DNA from: Larkinella knui | GTDB taxonomy: Bacteria; Bacteroidota; Bacteroidia; Cytophagales; Spirosomataceae | Assembly: GCF_003858645.1 (NCBI RefSeq) | Contig: NZ_RQJP01000001.1 | Location: 1,612,001-1,676,000 of the forward strand | Reading direction: 5' to 3' | Length of the DNA: 64,000 bases | Shown here: piece after piece, positions 1 through 8,235 of the stretch | How the letters are laid out: every line of letters begins with the position of its first letter | How positions within the stretch are numbered: the first letter of the stretch is position 1 | Translations under genes and position numbers: made by a program | Notes under the pieces: generated by a model | What the model was told of the DNA's origin: nothing | What the model saw: the letters and a program-made list of their open reading frames with translations, nothing else | The model's database searches: none

Positions 1-153
1 TCCCTCCTTAAAGAAGTCATCCCCTCTTTTTTTGTACCGGTCATACTCGTCATCGACGACCACGGTTCCGGTTCGGCCCACTACCTGCACGGAGGGCGCC
101 AAAACGAATAAGAACAGCAGGCTTAAAATAAATTGGTGTGGAATTTTACGCAT
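1..153 (-). CDS. Exported protein, N-terminal 51 residues only (cut by window edge)
   Basis: The ATG is the complement of 151-153, and the gene runs off the left edge. The visible N-terminus has a short basic start (MRKIPHQ), a hydrophobic stretch ending APSVQVVG that reads as a signal peptide or anchor, and then a charged segment (DDEYDRYKKRGDDFFKEG). That last segment resembles the start of a TPR-like helix. It begins about 10 bp after the stop of the kinase gene, so it is very probably the next gene of the same operon. Its function cannot be told from 51 residues. A periplasmic TPR partner of the kinase is a guess from the kinase's own TPR-like tail. Confidence 0.7.
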   Translation of the reverse strand, partial: MRKIPHQFILSLLFLFVLAPSVQVVGRTGTVVVDDEYDRYKKRGDDFFKEG

Positions 154-162
154 AGCATTGGA

Positions 163-2343
163 TTACTGGTTGGTGCATTGTTTGATTTTCCGTCGAACTT
201 CGTCCGTGTCTTTCAGCGCCTGGGCAACCTGGTACCACGCTTTTGCGCCTTCAAACTCATCCGTAGCGAAGATTTTATTGGCTTTTGCCAGGTAGGAACT
301 GTAGGCTTCCTCTGCTCGGGCGGTATTTAAGTCATTCTCTTTCGCCAGCGCCAGCGCCTTGCTGAACATGGTAATGGCTTTTGCCTTGTCGTTGCTGTTT
401 TTAATAACTTTCATGCCGTCATCGATCAATTGATCATACGCATCCTGCTGCACCTGCTTTTCTTTCAGGAGCTTTTCTTTGGGGTCAACTACGGGTTCGG
501 CAGCGGGCTTTTCTGCCTCTGCTGGGGTGGTTGACGTACCGGCTGTAGCGGGGTCCGGGATGGCTACTTTTCCGCCATTTTCCAGCTTTCTCTTTTCAAA
601 TTCCGCAGTGGCAGCCGTATGCAGAGCGGCCACATCCTTGCGGGTAGGGTCAAGCAGTAAGGCACTGCTGGTCAGTACAACGGCCTCTTCGTATCCCTGC
701 CGACGATACGCTTTTCGGGCTTTACTGAGCGCAATGTCAATCCGTTTTTTCAAAGCCTCTTTCGTTTCTCCGACCTTGGGTTTAAGGGGTTCCGTATTCG
801 GTTTCATTTCGACAGAAGAGCCCGCACCCGGTGTTGGTATTAACGTATCTGCCGTTTTTGCCGGACCTCTTAAATTGATGTACAACGCAATGCCGCCAAT
901 ACCGAGCGCCACCGATGTGACAATACGCCAGGAGAAAGAATGGCTGGGCAAATTGATAACGTATTGATAAATAGCAAATTGATCGAGTGTTTTACCGGAC
1001 ACAGACGGTTTAAAGGTATTTCGCACCGGTATTGCCTCACTGACTGGTTCCGGTTCCGGTTTCGGCGCGACGGCGGCAACAGTGGGCGCTGACGGTTCCA
1101 CATACACGTCGGTATGGTCCTGCGGATAGGCGTCGGTTGCTTCGGTTTCAGCCTCCACCAGCCGGGGCCGAAGCCCTTCGATGCACAACGCCAACCCTGC
1201 AATGGCAATTTTCTGAGTCGGTTTGAATTGTAATACGCGCTCGTAGCGGTTTTTAGCCTCTTCAAACTGCTGCTGTTCAACAAACCCATCAGCCTCGGTT
1301 AGTAAACGAGTCACGTAGTGCTGCTCCAGGATTGCTTTACACCGATTGGCTCCTTTTTCGGCTTCGGCATGACCTTCCCGTTTGGCCAGAATTTGCTCGT
1401 AACGTAAAAGAGCCTGTTCATAATCCTGCTGCTCAACCAGTCGGCTGGCCTCGTCCAGAAGTTGCGGAATCCGGTCCAGTAAATCCAGCAACTCCTCCTC
1501 TTTCCGAACCCGCTCATGAATATCACGAACCAGACAGCGCTGGATCATCGACCGGTAGGGCTCACCGATCTCGTTCAATCGGGCGGGTAATTCCACCGTG
1601 ATGATTTTCTTCTCAATTTCGCGCCGGGCAGATTGTTCGCTGGTATTTCTAAGGTCGGCCTTGAACGGTTTTTCGCCCGTCAGCATTTCATATAAGATAA
1701 TGCCAAAGGCCCACAAGTCGAGGTTAAAGCTGACTTTACTGCCTTCTATTTGCTCCGGCGCTTTGTAGGATGGCGTCCCCCGGCCGTCGCTCAGGTCGAA
1801 ATCAGAGCTGTCGAGTTCTTCGTCAGTCACCAATTTACTTAGGCCAAAATCCGCAATTTTGGGCACAAACCGTCCGGCATTATCGCGCGAGATCAGAATG
1901 TTGGCGGGCTTGAAATCGCGGTGAACAATCCGGTGCCGGTGCAGGTGTTGCAAACCCAGCAGAATGCCCTGCGTGATTTCGTAGAGTTGGGCCGAAGACA
2001 GGGTTTCCCGTTTGAGCAGGTCGGCCAGGTTGCCATCCGGGTAGTATTTCATAATGGCAAAATCGCTGATGCTCGTGTCGGTTTCAAGCCGGTAACAAGC
2101 GTCGTAACGGGCAATATTGGCCTGCCGGGGCACACGCTGGGCCAGATTCACTTCGGCCTTCAGCGATTTGGTATCGTTTCCTTTAAATTCACTGACCTTA
2201 ATCGCCACCCATTCGGTCTCCAGCTGGTCTTCCACTTTAATAACACGGCCATACGAACCACTCCCCAACAGCGACTCTTTGTCGTTGGGGCGAATGGGGT
2301 AACGTCGTTTAAATTCCTGAAACGAAGTAAACGTTGGGGCCAT
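163..2343 (-). CDS. Transmembrane Ser/Thr protein kinase with TPR-like repeats
   Basis: A eukaryotic-type (Hanks) kinase of 726 residues that should phosphorylate Ser/Thr on partner proteins. All key motifs are present. The Gly-rich loop GSGSYGRV is at about 27-34, the VAIK lysine at 49, HRDFKPAN at 141-148, DFG at 165-167 and APEQ further on, so it should be active. Residues of about 290-410 carry two TPR-like repeats, followed by a Pro/Glu/Val linker. One membrane span (ITSVALGIGGIALYI-like) lies near 480-498, and a Lys/Ala-rich tail with more TPR-like helices lies outside. It follows the caspase gene by 48 bp in an operon with PP2C and two FHA genes. PP2C is the expected opposing phosphatase and the FHA proteins the expected phospho-Thr readers. 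Substrates are not visible from sequence. Confidence 0.93.
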   Translation of the reverse strand: MAPTFTSFQEFKRRYPIRPNDKESLLGSGSYGRVIKVEDQLETEWVAIKVSEFKGNDTKSLKAEVNLAQRVPRQANIARYDACYRLETDTSISDFAIMKYYPDGNLADLLKRETLSSAQLYEITQGILLGLQHLHRHRIVHRDFKPANILISRDNAGRFVPKIADFGLSKLVTDEELDSSDFDLSDGRGTPSYKAPEQIEGSKVSFNLDLWAFGIILYEMLTGEKPFKADLRNTSEQSARREIEKKIITVELPARLNEIGEPYRSMIQRCLVRDIHERVRKEEELLDLLDRIPQLLDEASRLVEQQDYEQALLRYEQILAKREGHAEAEKGANRCKAILEQHYVTRLLTEADGFVEQQQFEEAKNRYERVLQFKPTQKIAIAGLALCIEGLRPRLVEAETEATDAYPQDHTDVYVEPSAPTVAAVAPKPEPEPVSEAIPVRNTFKPSVSGKTLDQFAIYQYVINLPSHSFSWRIVTSVALGIGGIALYINLRGPAKTADTLIPTPGAGSSVEMKPNTEPLKPKVGETKEALKKRIDIALSKARKAYRRQGYEEAVVLTSSALLLDPTRKDVAALHTAATAEFEKRKLENGGKVAIPDPATAGTSTTPAEAEKPAAEPVVDPKEKLLKEKQVQQDAYDQLIDDGMKVIKNSNDKAKAITMFSKALALAKENDLNTARAEEAYSSYLAKANKIFATDEFEGAKAWYQVAQALKDTDEVRRKIKQCTNQ

Positions 2344-2391
2344 AGGTTTCGATTACATTACCTAGTATATTTTACTCAGTACAGCTCGTCT

Positions 2392-3171
2392 TCAAAGATA
2401 CGATAAAGCCAGCGTATCTGAAAAACGGCCATAAAAAACCGGTGCCTGTTTTCCCCGGGTCGTCTGCCGAACCTGCGGAGACACATACCGGTGCAATTCA
2501 CGGATGGTTACGATTTTGTCATGATCAAAATCGGCCCGTCCGTTGAGTCCTTGTAGCAAATAATACGTAAAGGCCCCGCCCGCTAACCGGCGGCTTTCGA
2601 TCGCAGACTGCGTCGACCGGCTGGCGAGGATCATCGCCACATTATTTCCTTTGCCGCCATCACTGGTCATGGACTGCGCCACGGTTCGCTGCCGGGATGG
2701 GCGGGTCATGCTTCCCGACAGGCAGGCGTCGGCAATACACAATTTGGTGGTGGCTTTGGAATCATGAAAAGCGGTTTTGATCAGGCGATGCGTCAGCAGT
2801 TTCTGTTGACTGCCGGGCACCACATCATACGGCACGAAGCTATCCGGCAAGCCGTGGCCCGAAAAATAGAGAATTACGCGGTCACCCGCGTGAGCCTCCC
2901 GAAACAGCGTCAGAGCCCGCTGAATGTTAGCCCAGGTGGCCTGCCGGTTGGTCAACAGCCGAATGCGGGAAGCCGCCACCTGACCACCCGGTTTGCTTTG
3001 CAGGAATTGAACTACCTGCCGGGCGTCCCGATCCGCAAACCGCAAATCGCCCGTTGCGTAAGAAAGGGCCTGATAATCGGAAATGCCGACTACAACGGCG
3101 TAGGTTTGACCCGCAGCAGCAGGTCCGTAACTCAGCCAGAGGCTCAAACACAACAGCCAACACGTTGTCAT
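2392..3171 (-). CDS. Exported caspase-like (C14/metacaspase) cysteine peptidase
   Basis: Caspase-fold peptidase of 259 residues. A signal peptide covers about residues 1-21 (ends PAAAGQ), and the domain opens with YAVVVGISDYQ. The catalytic His sits in YFSGHG (H106) and the catalytic Cys in IADACLSGSM (C150), so the dyad is complete. The length suits a single p20-like domain with a short C-terminal p10-like part. Metacaspases of this group usually cut after Arg/Lys, but specificity is not readable here. The signal peptide places it in the periplasm, on the far side of the membrane from the kinase domain. It starts 5 bp after the PP2C stop. A direct kinase-caspase link is inferred from operon context only. 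Confidence 0.9.
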   Translation of the reverse strand: MTTCWLLCLSLWLSYGPAAAGQTYAVVVGISDYQALSYATGDLRFADRDARQVVQFLQSKPGGQVAASRIRLLTNRQATWANIQRALTLFREAHAGDRVILYFSGHGLPDSFVPYDVVPGSQQKLLTHRLIKTAFHDSKATTKLCIADACLSGSMTRPSRQRTVAQSMTSDGGKGNNVAMILASRSTQSAIESRRLAGGAFTYYLLQGLNGRADFDHDKIVTIRELHRYVSPQVRQTTRGKQAPVFYGRFSDTLALSYL

Positions 3172-3176
3172 AAAAC

Positions 3177-3986
3177 TTAGGAAGTAACAATGGACGAATG
3201 TCGGTCAGCCGTTTGGGTTACCTGTTTAATACCAATCAAATAGCCGGAATAATTATCTTTTGTCTGTCCACTGCAGAGCGCCACCAGCGAGGCTACTTTG
3301 GCCTCATCAGGCATGTTGCCCGACAGAATGGTTTCCAGCGCATATGCATCGATCTGCTCCAGGACACCATCCGTACACATAAAAAAGTAATCACCGGCCT
3401 GAACATCCGTCAGTTCGATACAATCCGGTACGGAACGGGCCGCTTGCTCCAGCTTGTCCCCGGCATTGATGACTACCGCCCGGCTGAGCCGGTTTCGCCA
3501 GGGGTGGGTCAGCGCCTGCACGGCGGTAATGATACCGGCGTCCACCATGTCGTTCACCTGCTTGTGGTCTTTCGTCCGGAAGATAATTTTTCCATCCCGA
3601 AGCTGGTAAATCCGGCTATCGCCAAGGTGCGCTACGGTCGCTCCGTGGTGGTGAAATTGCAGCAGGGTGAGCGTCGATCCCATGCGATTCACGAGCGGAT
3701 GCTGGTTTAGATAGTCCTGATAAGCCTCATAAACCTGATCGAGAGCCGCCTGCAAATGCACGATATCAAAAACCGGATAGCCCATCGAGGCCGCGTAATC
3801 GGCAATGCCATGACACAGCAATTGACTGGCTATTTCGCCTTTGTCCGCTCCGCCCATTCCGTCGCAAACCAGGAATAACTGCGTTTGTTCATCGGCCTTA
3901 TTTTCATCGGGATATACGGTATCCTGATTGATTGTTCGCTGGCCAATGTGCGAAAACGCAAAGGGCAAATTGGGCTGGATATGCAT
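3177..3986 (-). CDS. PP2C-family Ser/Thr phosphatase
   Basis: A 269-residue PPM/PP2C phosphatase that removes phosphate from Ser/Thr using two metal ions. Visible motifs are RTINQD (D22), VCDGMGGADKGE (D42, G43), GSTLTLL, HLGDSRIYQLRDG at about 120-132, KDHKQV and MCTDGV (D206). It has no signal peptide or membrane span and should be cytosolic, where it can reverse the kinase in the same operon. Only a few bases separate it from the FHA gene upstream and 5 bp from the caspase gene downstream, so the genes are tightly coupled. The first ATG after the FHA stop is used (MHIQPNLPF). A second possible start further in would cut motif I. Confidence 0.94.
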   Translation of the reverse strand: MHIQPNLPFAFSHIGQRTINQDTVYPDENKADEQTQLFLVCDGMGGADKGEIASQLLCHGIADYAASMGYPVFDIVHLQAALDQVYEAYQDYLNQHPLVNRMGSTLTLLQFHHHGATVAHLGDSRIYQLRDGKIIFRTKDHKQVNDMVDAGIITAVQALTHPWRNRLSRAVVINAGDKLEQAARSVPDCIELTDVQAGDYFFMCTDGVLEQIDAYALETILSGNMPDEAKVASLVALCSGQTKDNYSGYLIGIKQVTQTADRHSSIVTS

Positions 3987-3989
3987 ATG

Positions 3990-4598
3990 TTACTCGGTTC
4001 GGTCGGGGTTAAAGGCCAGGTCAACTTTATAGGTCGTCAGCATGGCCGCAGGAATTGAAAAATGAGCCAGACGGAAACGATCCGCGCCACCCAGGGTTAT
4101 AACACCTTCATTTTCAACGTCGATAAGCTCCATCTTCTGCAAGGGAATCCCGTTCAGTAAGGTCCCGTTGAGACTCGGCTGCAGGTGCTGGCGGGACTCA
4201 TCCAGCGCTCCGTCCTGAAGCTGGTAGCGCAACCGCCCACTCCACTTGTCGAACGTAACGGTCAGTGTGCCGTGCCGGCGGCTGATGAAACAGCGACCGT
4301 TGTGGACAAACCGTTCAACCTGTACCGTGCACGAATCACCGGTGCCGATCACATTCGGGCCAAATTGCAACGGGTAGGTAATTTCCGGTTTGTTCAGATA
4401 CGTCAATTTTCCAAATTCGGGGAGACCCTGCACGATAGCCTCATCGTACTGAAAAGCCGACTGCAGACTGTTCACCGCGCCACACCCAACGTGCGAGCAG
4501 GTGATGGATCCGCGTGCGGCATCGGCGGCCCGAACCATAATTCGCCGACCACAGTGCTGACAGGCGATCAGCGTTGTTTTAAATCCATTCATACCCAT
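3990..4598 (-). CDS. FHA-domain protein with N-terminal zinc-ribbon-like motif
   Basis: A 202-residue protein that should bind phospho-Thr peptides. Residues 10-40 carry two Cys pairs (C13/C16 in CQHC, C34/C39 in CSHVGC) typical of a small zinc ribbon. Residues of about 75-175 form an FHA domain with GTGDSC, FISRRHGTL (the conserved Ser/Arg/His) and NGTLLNGIP. No membrane segment is seen. Its ATG overlaps the TAA of the upstream gene by one base (TAATG), a sign of translational coupling. With PP2C immediately downstream and the kinase three genes on, it most likely acts as a reader or adaptor in this phospho-signalling unit. Confidence 0.88.
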   Translation of the reverse strand: MGMNGFKTTLIACQHCGRRIMVRAADAARGSITCSHVGCGAVNSLQSAFQYDEAIVQGLPEFGKLTYLNKPEITYPLQFGPNVIGTGDSCTVQVERFVHNGRCFISRRHGTLTVTFDKWSGRLRYQLQDGALDESRQHLQPSLNGTLLNGIPLQKMELIDVENEGVITLGGADRFRLAHFSIPAAMLTTYKVDLAFNPDRTE

Positions 4599-5542
4599 TA
4601 CTCATCCAGGTCGCGCACATCGCCGTTGTTGATATACGTATCGTCATCCGGTTGATAGGCATCGGCGATATAGCTGGTGTCGTCATCCCCGGTATCATCG
4701 GGTCCCTCACCATCGCCGGTTACGGGTTCCGGGGTTGCCGCATCCGGCTCAAGAATCGAATCGACCACTTCCTGGGACATCGTGCTCTCCAGGTAGTTGC
4801 TAAAGTCGTCGTTGGTAAGAATAATCGGCTGTTCCAGACGAACCAGGCCCGTTAGTTCACCATCCAGGGAATCATATTGATAAACCGTATCCAGACCTGC
4901 ATCACCCGTTGCATCCACAACGCGATAGGTTTTGCCATCAGCACCGTCCAGCACCAGCGTGTCGATGATGCCATCGTGATCGAAATCGAGGCCCATCACC
5001 CGCTGACCGTTCAGGGAACCTTCAATCAGGGTTGGCTCAGGGGCGGGTTGGGTGTTGGGTGCCGGCGCAGAAGTCGGGCCATAAGGTTTTACCGGAAGTT
5101 GCTCTCCGGTAATCTGTTCGGTGTATTCCTGCCGTTGCTCCAGCGACAGACTGCTCCATTCTTCTTTCTCAAAAGTATTGTACCAGTGCCCCTGCCAGCC
5201 AAAAACGCCACCCATACCGACTTCCTGACGGGCCGCAGCAAAAGCTTCATCGAAGGACATGCGATCCGTCACTTTTCCCGCCACGTCGATGTCGGCAGGC
5301 AATTCGGTAACCGGTGAATTTGTTGGAATAGCGGCCTCATCATTTGAAGAACCCGGCCCGGTTTCATGTGCATCAATCTTTTGTTTGACCGCCCAGGCAG
5401 CCCCGCCTAACAGCATGGCCGCTGCGGTGATTCCCACCATTTTCTTTTTATTGGTATCCGAACCCGCTTTGGCTGGTGTGGTTGATTGGGCTAACGGAAA
5501 TGCGTCCGTATGAAGGTCAGTCTGGTCAGAAAAGGGTGCCAT
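4598..5542 (-). CDS. Membrane-anchored acidic protein with EF-hand-like calcium loop
   Basis: A 314-residue protein of unknown function. A single membrane span at about 35-52 (VGITAAAMLLGGAAWAV) follows a short cytosolic N-terminus. Residues 95-145 are a compact region rich in Gly/Trp/Tyr (GMGGVFGWQGHWYNTF). A Pro/Ala linker follows, then residues 180-250 with the loop GLDFDHDGIIDTLVLDG, whose DFDHDGIID matches a DxDxDGxxD calcium-binding pattern. The C-terminal 60 residues are Asp/Glu/Thr rich. This architecture would place the calcium loop outside the membrane. It sits between the two FHA genes in the kinase operon and could be a sensor or kinase substrate; the N-terminal cytosolic Ser/Thr cluster makes phosphorylation plausible but unproven. 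Confidence 0.8.
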   Translation of the reverse strand: MAPFSDQTDLHTDAFPLAQSTTPAKAGSDTNKKKMVGITAAAMLLGGAAWAVKQKIDAHETGPGSSNDEAAIPTNSPVTELPADIDVAGKVTDRMSFDEAFAAARQEVGMGGVFGWQGHWYNTFEKEEWSSLSLEQRQEYTEQITGEQLPVKPYGPTSAPAPNTQPAPEPTLIEGSLNGQRVMGLDFDHDGIIDTLVLDGADGKTYRVVDATGDAGLDTVYQYDSLDGELTGLVRLEQPIILTNDDFSNYLESTMSQEVVDSILEPDAATPEPVTGDGEGPDDTGDDDTSYIADAYQPDDDTYINNGDVRDLDE

Positions 5543-5626
5543 AGGGGTTGAAATACGTAAAAGTGAGCGATGTTGTCAGTTTATCGGAGTAACCCGCAAA
5601 AGGTGAGTGAAAAAGACGAAATTTTT

Positions 5627-6403
5627 TTAGCTGACCCAGACAGCCTGACAACGTCGGCAAGTTTTCTGCTGGGCCAGAAGCTCCCACTCCCGCGTACCAA
5701 ACGGATCCCGGCAAGCCGGGTTGGGGCACCGATACCGCTCCCGGTATTCCTGATCGATGAGTTCCAGTTTTTCGTCCGTCGACAGGAGCGTCGAGCACAA
5801 GGTCGGGATCAACATGCTCAACCCGGCTCCCGACATGATCTGGAGGAACGGCAAGCCCCCGCCCCCCGTTGTCAATACGGCACTGATGCCCACCACAGAC
5901 GACAGAATGATGCTGCCCGTCCGGATCATTTTTTCGCGATTCCGGCAATCCCGCCGGAGTTTCGGATACTGTTCATAAACCGGCTTCAGTTCGGCAAATT
6001 CAGCACGAAAGTCCAGGGTAGGTTTTTCCGCTTTTTGGGCGGCAACCGCAGGAGCGACCGGGTTGGCTTCAACCGCTTTGGCCGACTTACCAGGCAAGAG
6101 ATCAAGCAGTTCGTCAAGTGTATATTCGGTGTCGGCTAGTCGTATTTTGTCCTGCTTGTCGACAATCTTCCGCGTAATCCGCATGTCATTTACGAACGTA
6201 CCATTTTTACTAACCAGGTCTTCAAGCACAAAATGGGTCGCCGTACACTGAATTAAACGGGCATGTTCACCGCTCACTTTTCCATTCGGTATGACCATGT
6301 CATTATCCGTCTTCCGGCCAATGCTATAGGTTGGAAGATGACTTAAACCGTCAATCAATTGTTCAATCTGGCCTTTTTGGGGAGGCACTGGCAAGAGCGA
6401 CAT
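5627..6403 (-). CDS. FHA-domain membrane protein with C-terminal zinc ribbon
   Basis: First gene of the signalling operon, 258 residues. The FHA domain spans about 26-100, with YSIGRKTDNDMVI, SGEHARL and SKNGTFVND as the phosphopeptide-binding loops. A linker leads to two hydrophobic segments at about 160-178 and 184-204, which form a hairpin membrane anchor. The C-terminus has four cysteines (CPNPAC and CRRC) spaced like a zinc ribbon. FHA and zinc ribbon are both predicted to face the cytosol. It is 84 bp upstream of the acidic protein gene. The arrangement FHA plus zinc ribbon is repeated in reverse order in the smaller FHA protein of the same operon. Confidence 0.88.
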   Translation of the reverse strand: MSLLPVPPQKGQIEQLIDGLSHLPTYSIGRKTDNDMVIPNGKVSGEHARLIQCTATHFVLEDLVSKNGTFVNDMRITRKIVDKQDKIRLADTEYTLDELLDLLPGKSAKAVEANPVAPAVAAQKAEKPTLDFRAEFAELKPVYEQYPKLRRDCRNREKMIRTGSIILSSVVGISAVLTTGGGGLPFLQIMSGAGLSMLIPTLCSTLLSTDEKLELIDQEYRERYRCPNPACRDPFGTREWELLAQQKTCRRCQAVWVS

Positions 6404-6829
6404 GGGAAAGTCTGTATAAAAACGCGTTAGCGCAGCAATATATGATTATTTAACTTGTGAATCCATTCTTATTTTTCAATCGGTTATCTGCTTTATAATT
6501 CTTTACTAATTTCACTAAAACCGCCCCTCATTTTCAGCGAATACCGCGCCGTTGGAATTTAATACGTTTCTTATTTATATATTTCTAGATCAGCTCTATA
6601 GGTAACTCTTTTCCCAGCCAAATGCTGCTTATAAGCCTTCAAATGGCTTTTTGCAGGTATTCACCCTACCAATCCCGACGCGGGCCGTACAGGCCGGAAG
6701 TAAAAAAATGGTTTCATAATTCGGATTATGCATCAGAAAAGTACAAAATATATAGCTGTTTTCTCTGCCAAAAGTTTTCAGCCAAACACCGATTGCTCAG
6801 GTAATCAAAAGCATAAAAATAGCGTAAAA
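6404..6829. other. AT-rich gene-poor stretch upstream of the signalling operon
   Basis: About 425 bp without a convincing gene. It is clearly more AT-rich than its neighbours, with runs such as TTATTTATATATTTC. It should hold the promoter of the FHA/PP2C/kinase operon and that of the small divergent gene at 6830. Short reading frames here (for example one of 60 codons from 6622) have no start context or compositional support. I did not find a clear TAnnTTTG promoter box. Confidence 0.5.
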
Positions 6830-7102
6830 ATGAATGATCGCGCCCGAAAAAGGGCGCGGCAGAATTTCAAAAAACAGGCAGTTTACAGCACTTCCGGCCT
6901 TACCAACGTGCGTAGAATCGATACAAACCGCATCACTCTCTGCCCGTGTATGGACGTTTTTATTGGAGGAAATAGGAGGAAAATCCGCTACTTAGTACCT
7001 GATCCTAATCGACCTGGTGTAGTAATTTATAAAGCCGCTGTGGGCGGAAAAGAACCGTACGTTTTAATGTGTGACTTCCGACTAAATCGCTTGTATCCGT
7101 AA
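6830..7102 (+). CDS. Small basic hypothetical protein
   Basis: A 90-residue reading frame, if it starts at the ATG at 6830 (MNDRARKRARQNFKKQ). A further upstream ATG at 6728 in the same frame would add 34 residues of low quality. The N-terminus is strongly basic. The rest contains CPCMDVFIGG and YLVPDPNRPGVVIYKAAVGG, which look like ordinary beta-rich protein sequence. No family is recognised. It is transcribed away from the signalling operon and faces the DUF1080 gene. It could be real or a chance frame in an AT-rich region. Confidence 0.4.
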   Translation: MNDRARKRARQNFKKQAVYSTSGLTNVRRIDTNRITLCPCMDVFIGGNRRKIRYLVPDPNRPGVVIYKAAVGGKEPYVLMCDFRLNRLYP

Positions 7103-7203
7103 TTGGAATACGCTTATAGTAATCCGCAAAATAACGCGGCAATTCGACTTGCTTCGTCTCCCGGAAGCCTATGTCTGCCAGACACTCAGCTACACCCTAC
7201 AAC

Positions 7204-8184
7204 TTACTTTTTAAACGTACACTTCGAATTATCCGCCACCCGGTAATACGCCTTGTAATTGGACGCTTTGGGATTCATGCAACCCTTCAGATTCAGGACC
7301 TCAATGTTCCGGAAGTCGATGGCGTGGCTTTCACTTTGCAGGGCGATATAGCCTTCGGTTAGGAGGGTGTTGTCTTTTTTGAGCCAGTAGTCGGGGTTCC
7401 CCACGTGACCGGAGGCAAAATCGTTCTGCTTGCTGATGTACCCACCGCCAATCTTCGGCTTTTCGTACGTCAAAACCGTGTCGCCCTCGATGATGTGGTG
7501 AATGATTTCGCCACCCAGCACCACGGCCGTCACACGGACCCACTGATCGCCGTCGTAAGTTTTCGACTGCGAGTCGATGCAGTGATCCGGGATCACCTTC
7601 CCTCCCATTTCAACGATGGTTCCGGGCGTACACAGATTGGCCGTATGCCGCACCCCTTTGCCCAAACCGCCCAGCGTCTGAATCTCCAGCGAAATCGGGA
7701 AATCCTGGTCTTTGGTCAGGCTCCTGGCCGACTGCGAATGAATCATGACCCCGCTGTTGCGCACATTCCAGTTGGCACCCCCCGGTACCTGATCGCCCAG
7801 AAACCGGTAGTCAAATTTGAGAATGTAGTACGAAAAAGGCTCTTTGTAGTAAATGTGGCCGTATTTGTTGTCGAAGGTCTTATACTGGTCGTACATGATC
7901 CGCAACATGCCGTTTTCGGCCCGAAACGTATTTTTATAGTTGGCGTTGAGGTCTTCACCGGCAATTTTAATATCCCAGCCCGTCAGGTCTTTGCCGTTGA
8001 AAAGCTTGATCCATTCCTCTTTTTTCGGGTCGTTCTTCTGGGCAAAAGCCGGGTGGAAGAGGAGTGCGAAGAGGCTATATCGCAGAGCTAAGCGGAGAAT
8101 AGCAGAGTTACTCAGAGAGTATTCGCTCAACTCCCTTAATCTCCGCTTAACTCTGCGAAACAATTTTTCATTTAAATACGCCAT
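7204..8184 (-). CDS. DUF1080 (3-keto-disaccharide hydrolase-like) exported protein
   Basis: A 326-residue protein with the DUF1080 opening WIKLFNGKDLTGWDI at about residue 58, a concanavalin-like beta-sandwich often found in exported glycan-active proteins. Other typical parts are SGVMIHSQ, PISLEIQ and YIALQSESHAIDFRNIEVL. The C-terminus adds a short Cys-containing tail (GCMNPKASNYKAYY) like those on other Bacteroidota exported proteins. The signal peptide is odd. Its hydrophobic part (YSLFALLFHPAFAQ) is preceded by about 26 residues, rich in Arg/Leu/Ser, encoded by a palindromic repeat at 8081-8157. No other in-frame ATG is present nearer the hydrophobic core. It lies 52 bp downstream of the MpaB-like gene's stop, on the same strand. 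Confidence 0.85.
   Translation of the reverse strand: MAYLNEKLFRRVKRRLRELSEYSLSNSAILRLALRYSLFALLFHPAFAQKNDPKKEEWIKLFNGKDLTGWDIKIAGEDLNANYKNTFRAENGMLRIMYDQYKTFDNKYGHIYYKEPFSYYILKFDYRFLGDQVPGGANWNVRNSGVMIHSQSARSLTKDQDFPISLEIQTLGGLGKGVRHTANLCTPGTIVEMGGKVIPDHCIDSQSKTYDGDQWVRVTAVVLGGEIIHHIIEGDTVLTYEKPKIGGGYISKQNDFASGHVGNPDYWLKKDNTLLTEGYIALQSESHAIDFRNIEVLNLKGCMNPKASNYKAYYRVADNSKCTFKK
8081..8157. repeat. Palindromic repeat inside a signal-peptide coding region
   Basis: Left arm CGCAGAGCTAAGCGGAGAAT pairs with a right arm whose reverse complement starts CGCAGAGTTAAGCGGAGATT; about 24 of 29 positions match. Each arm can be read as degenerate words of about 10 bp (GCAGAGTTAA, GCGGAGATTA, AGGGAGTTGA). 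It lies wholly inside the N-terminal coding part of the DUF1080 gene and keeps the frame open. It looks like an inserted intergenic-type repeat. Confidence 0.8.
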
Positions 8185-8235
8185 CGGTCCAAAACGTTAA
8201 GGTGACATCAGTAGGAAGAATAAATCCGAGCCCGT

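Noticed and set aside
6622-6804. 60-codon frame in the AT-rich region
   Set aside because: No conserved pattern, no clear upstream signal, and the start overlaps the AT-rich promoter zone.
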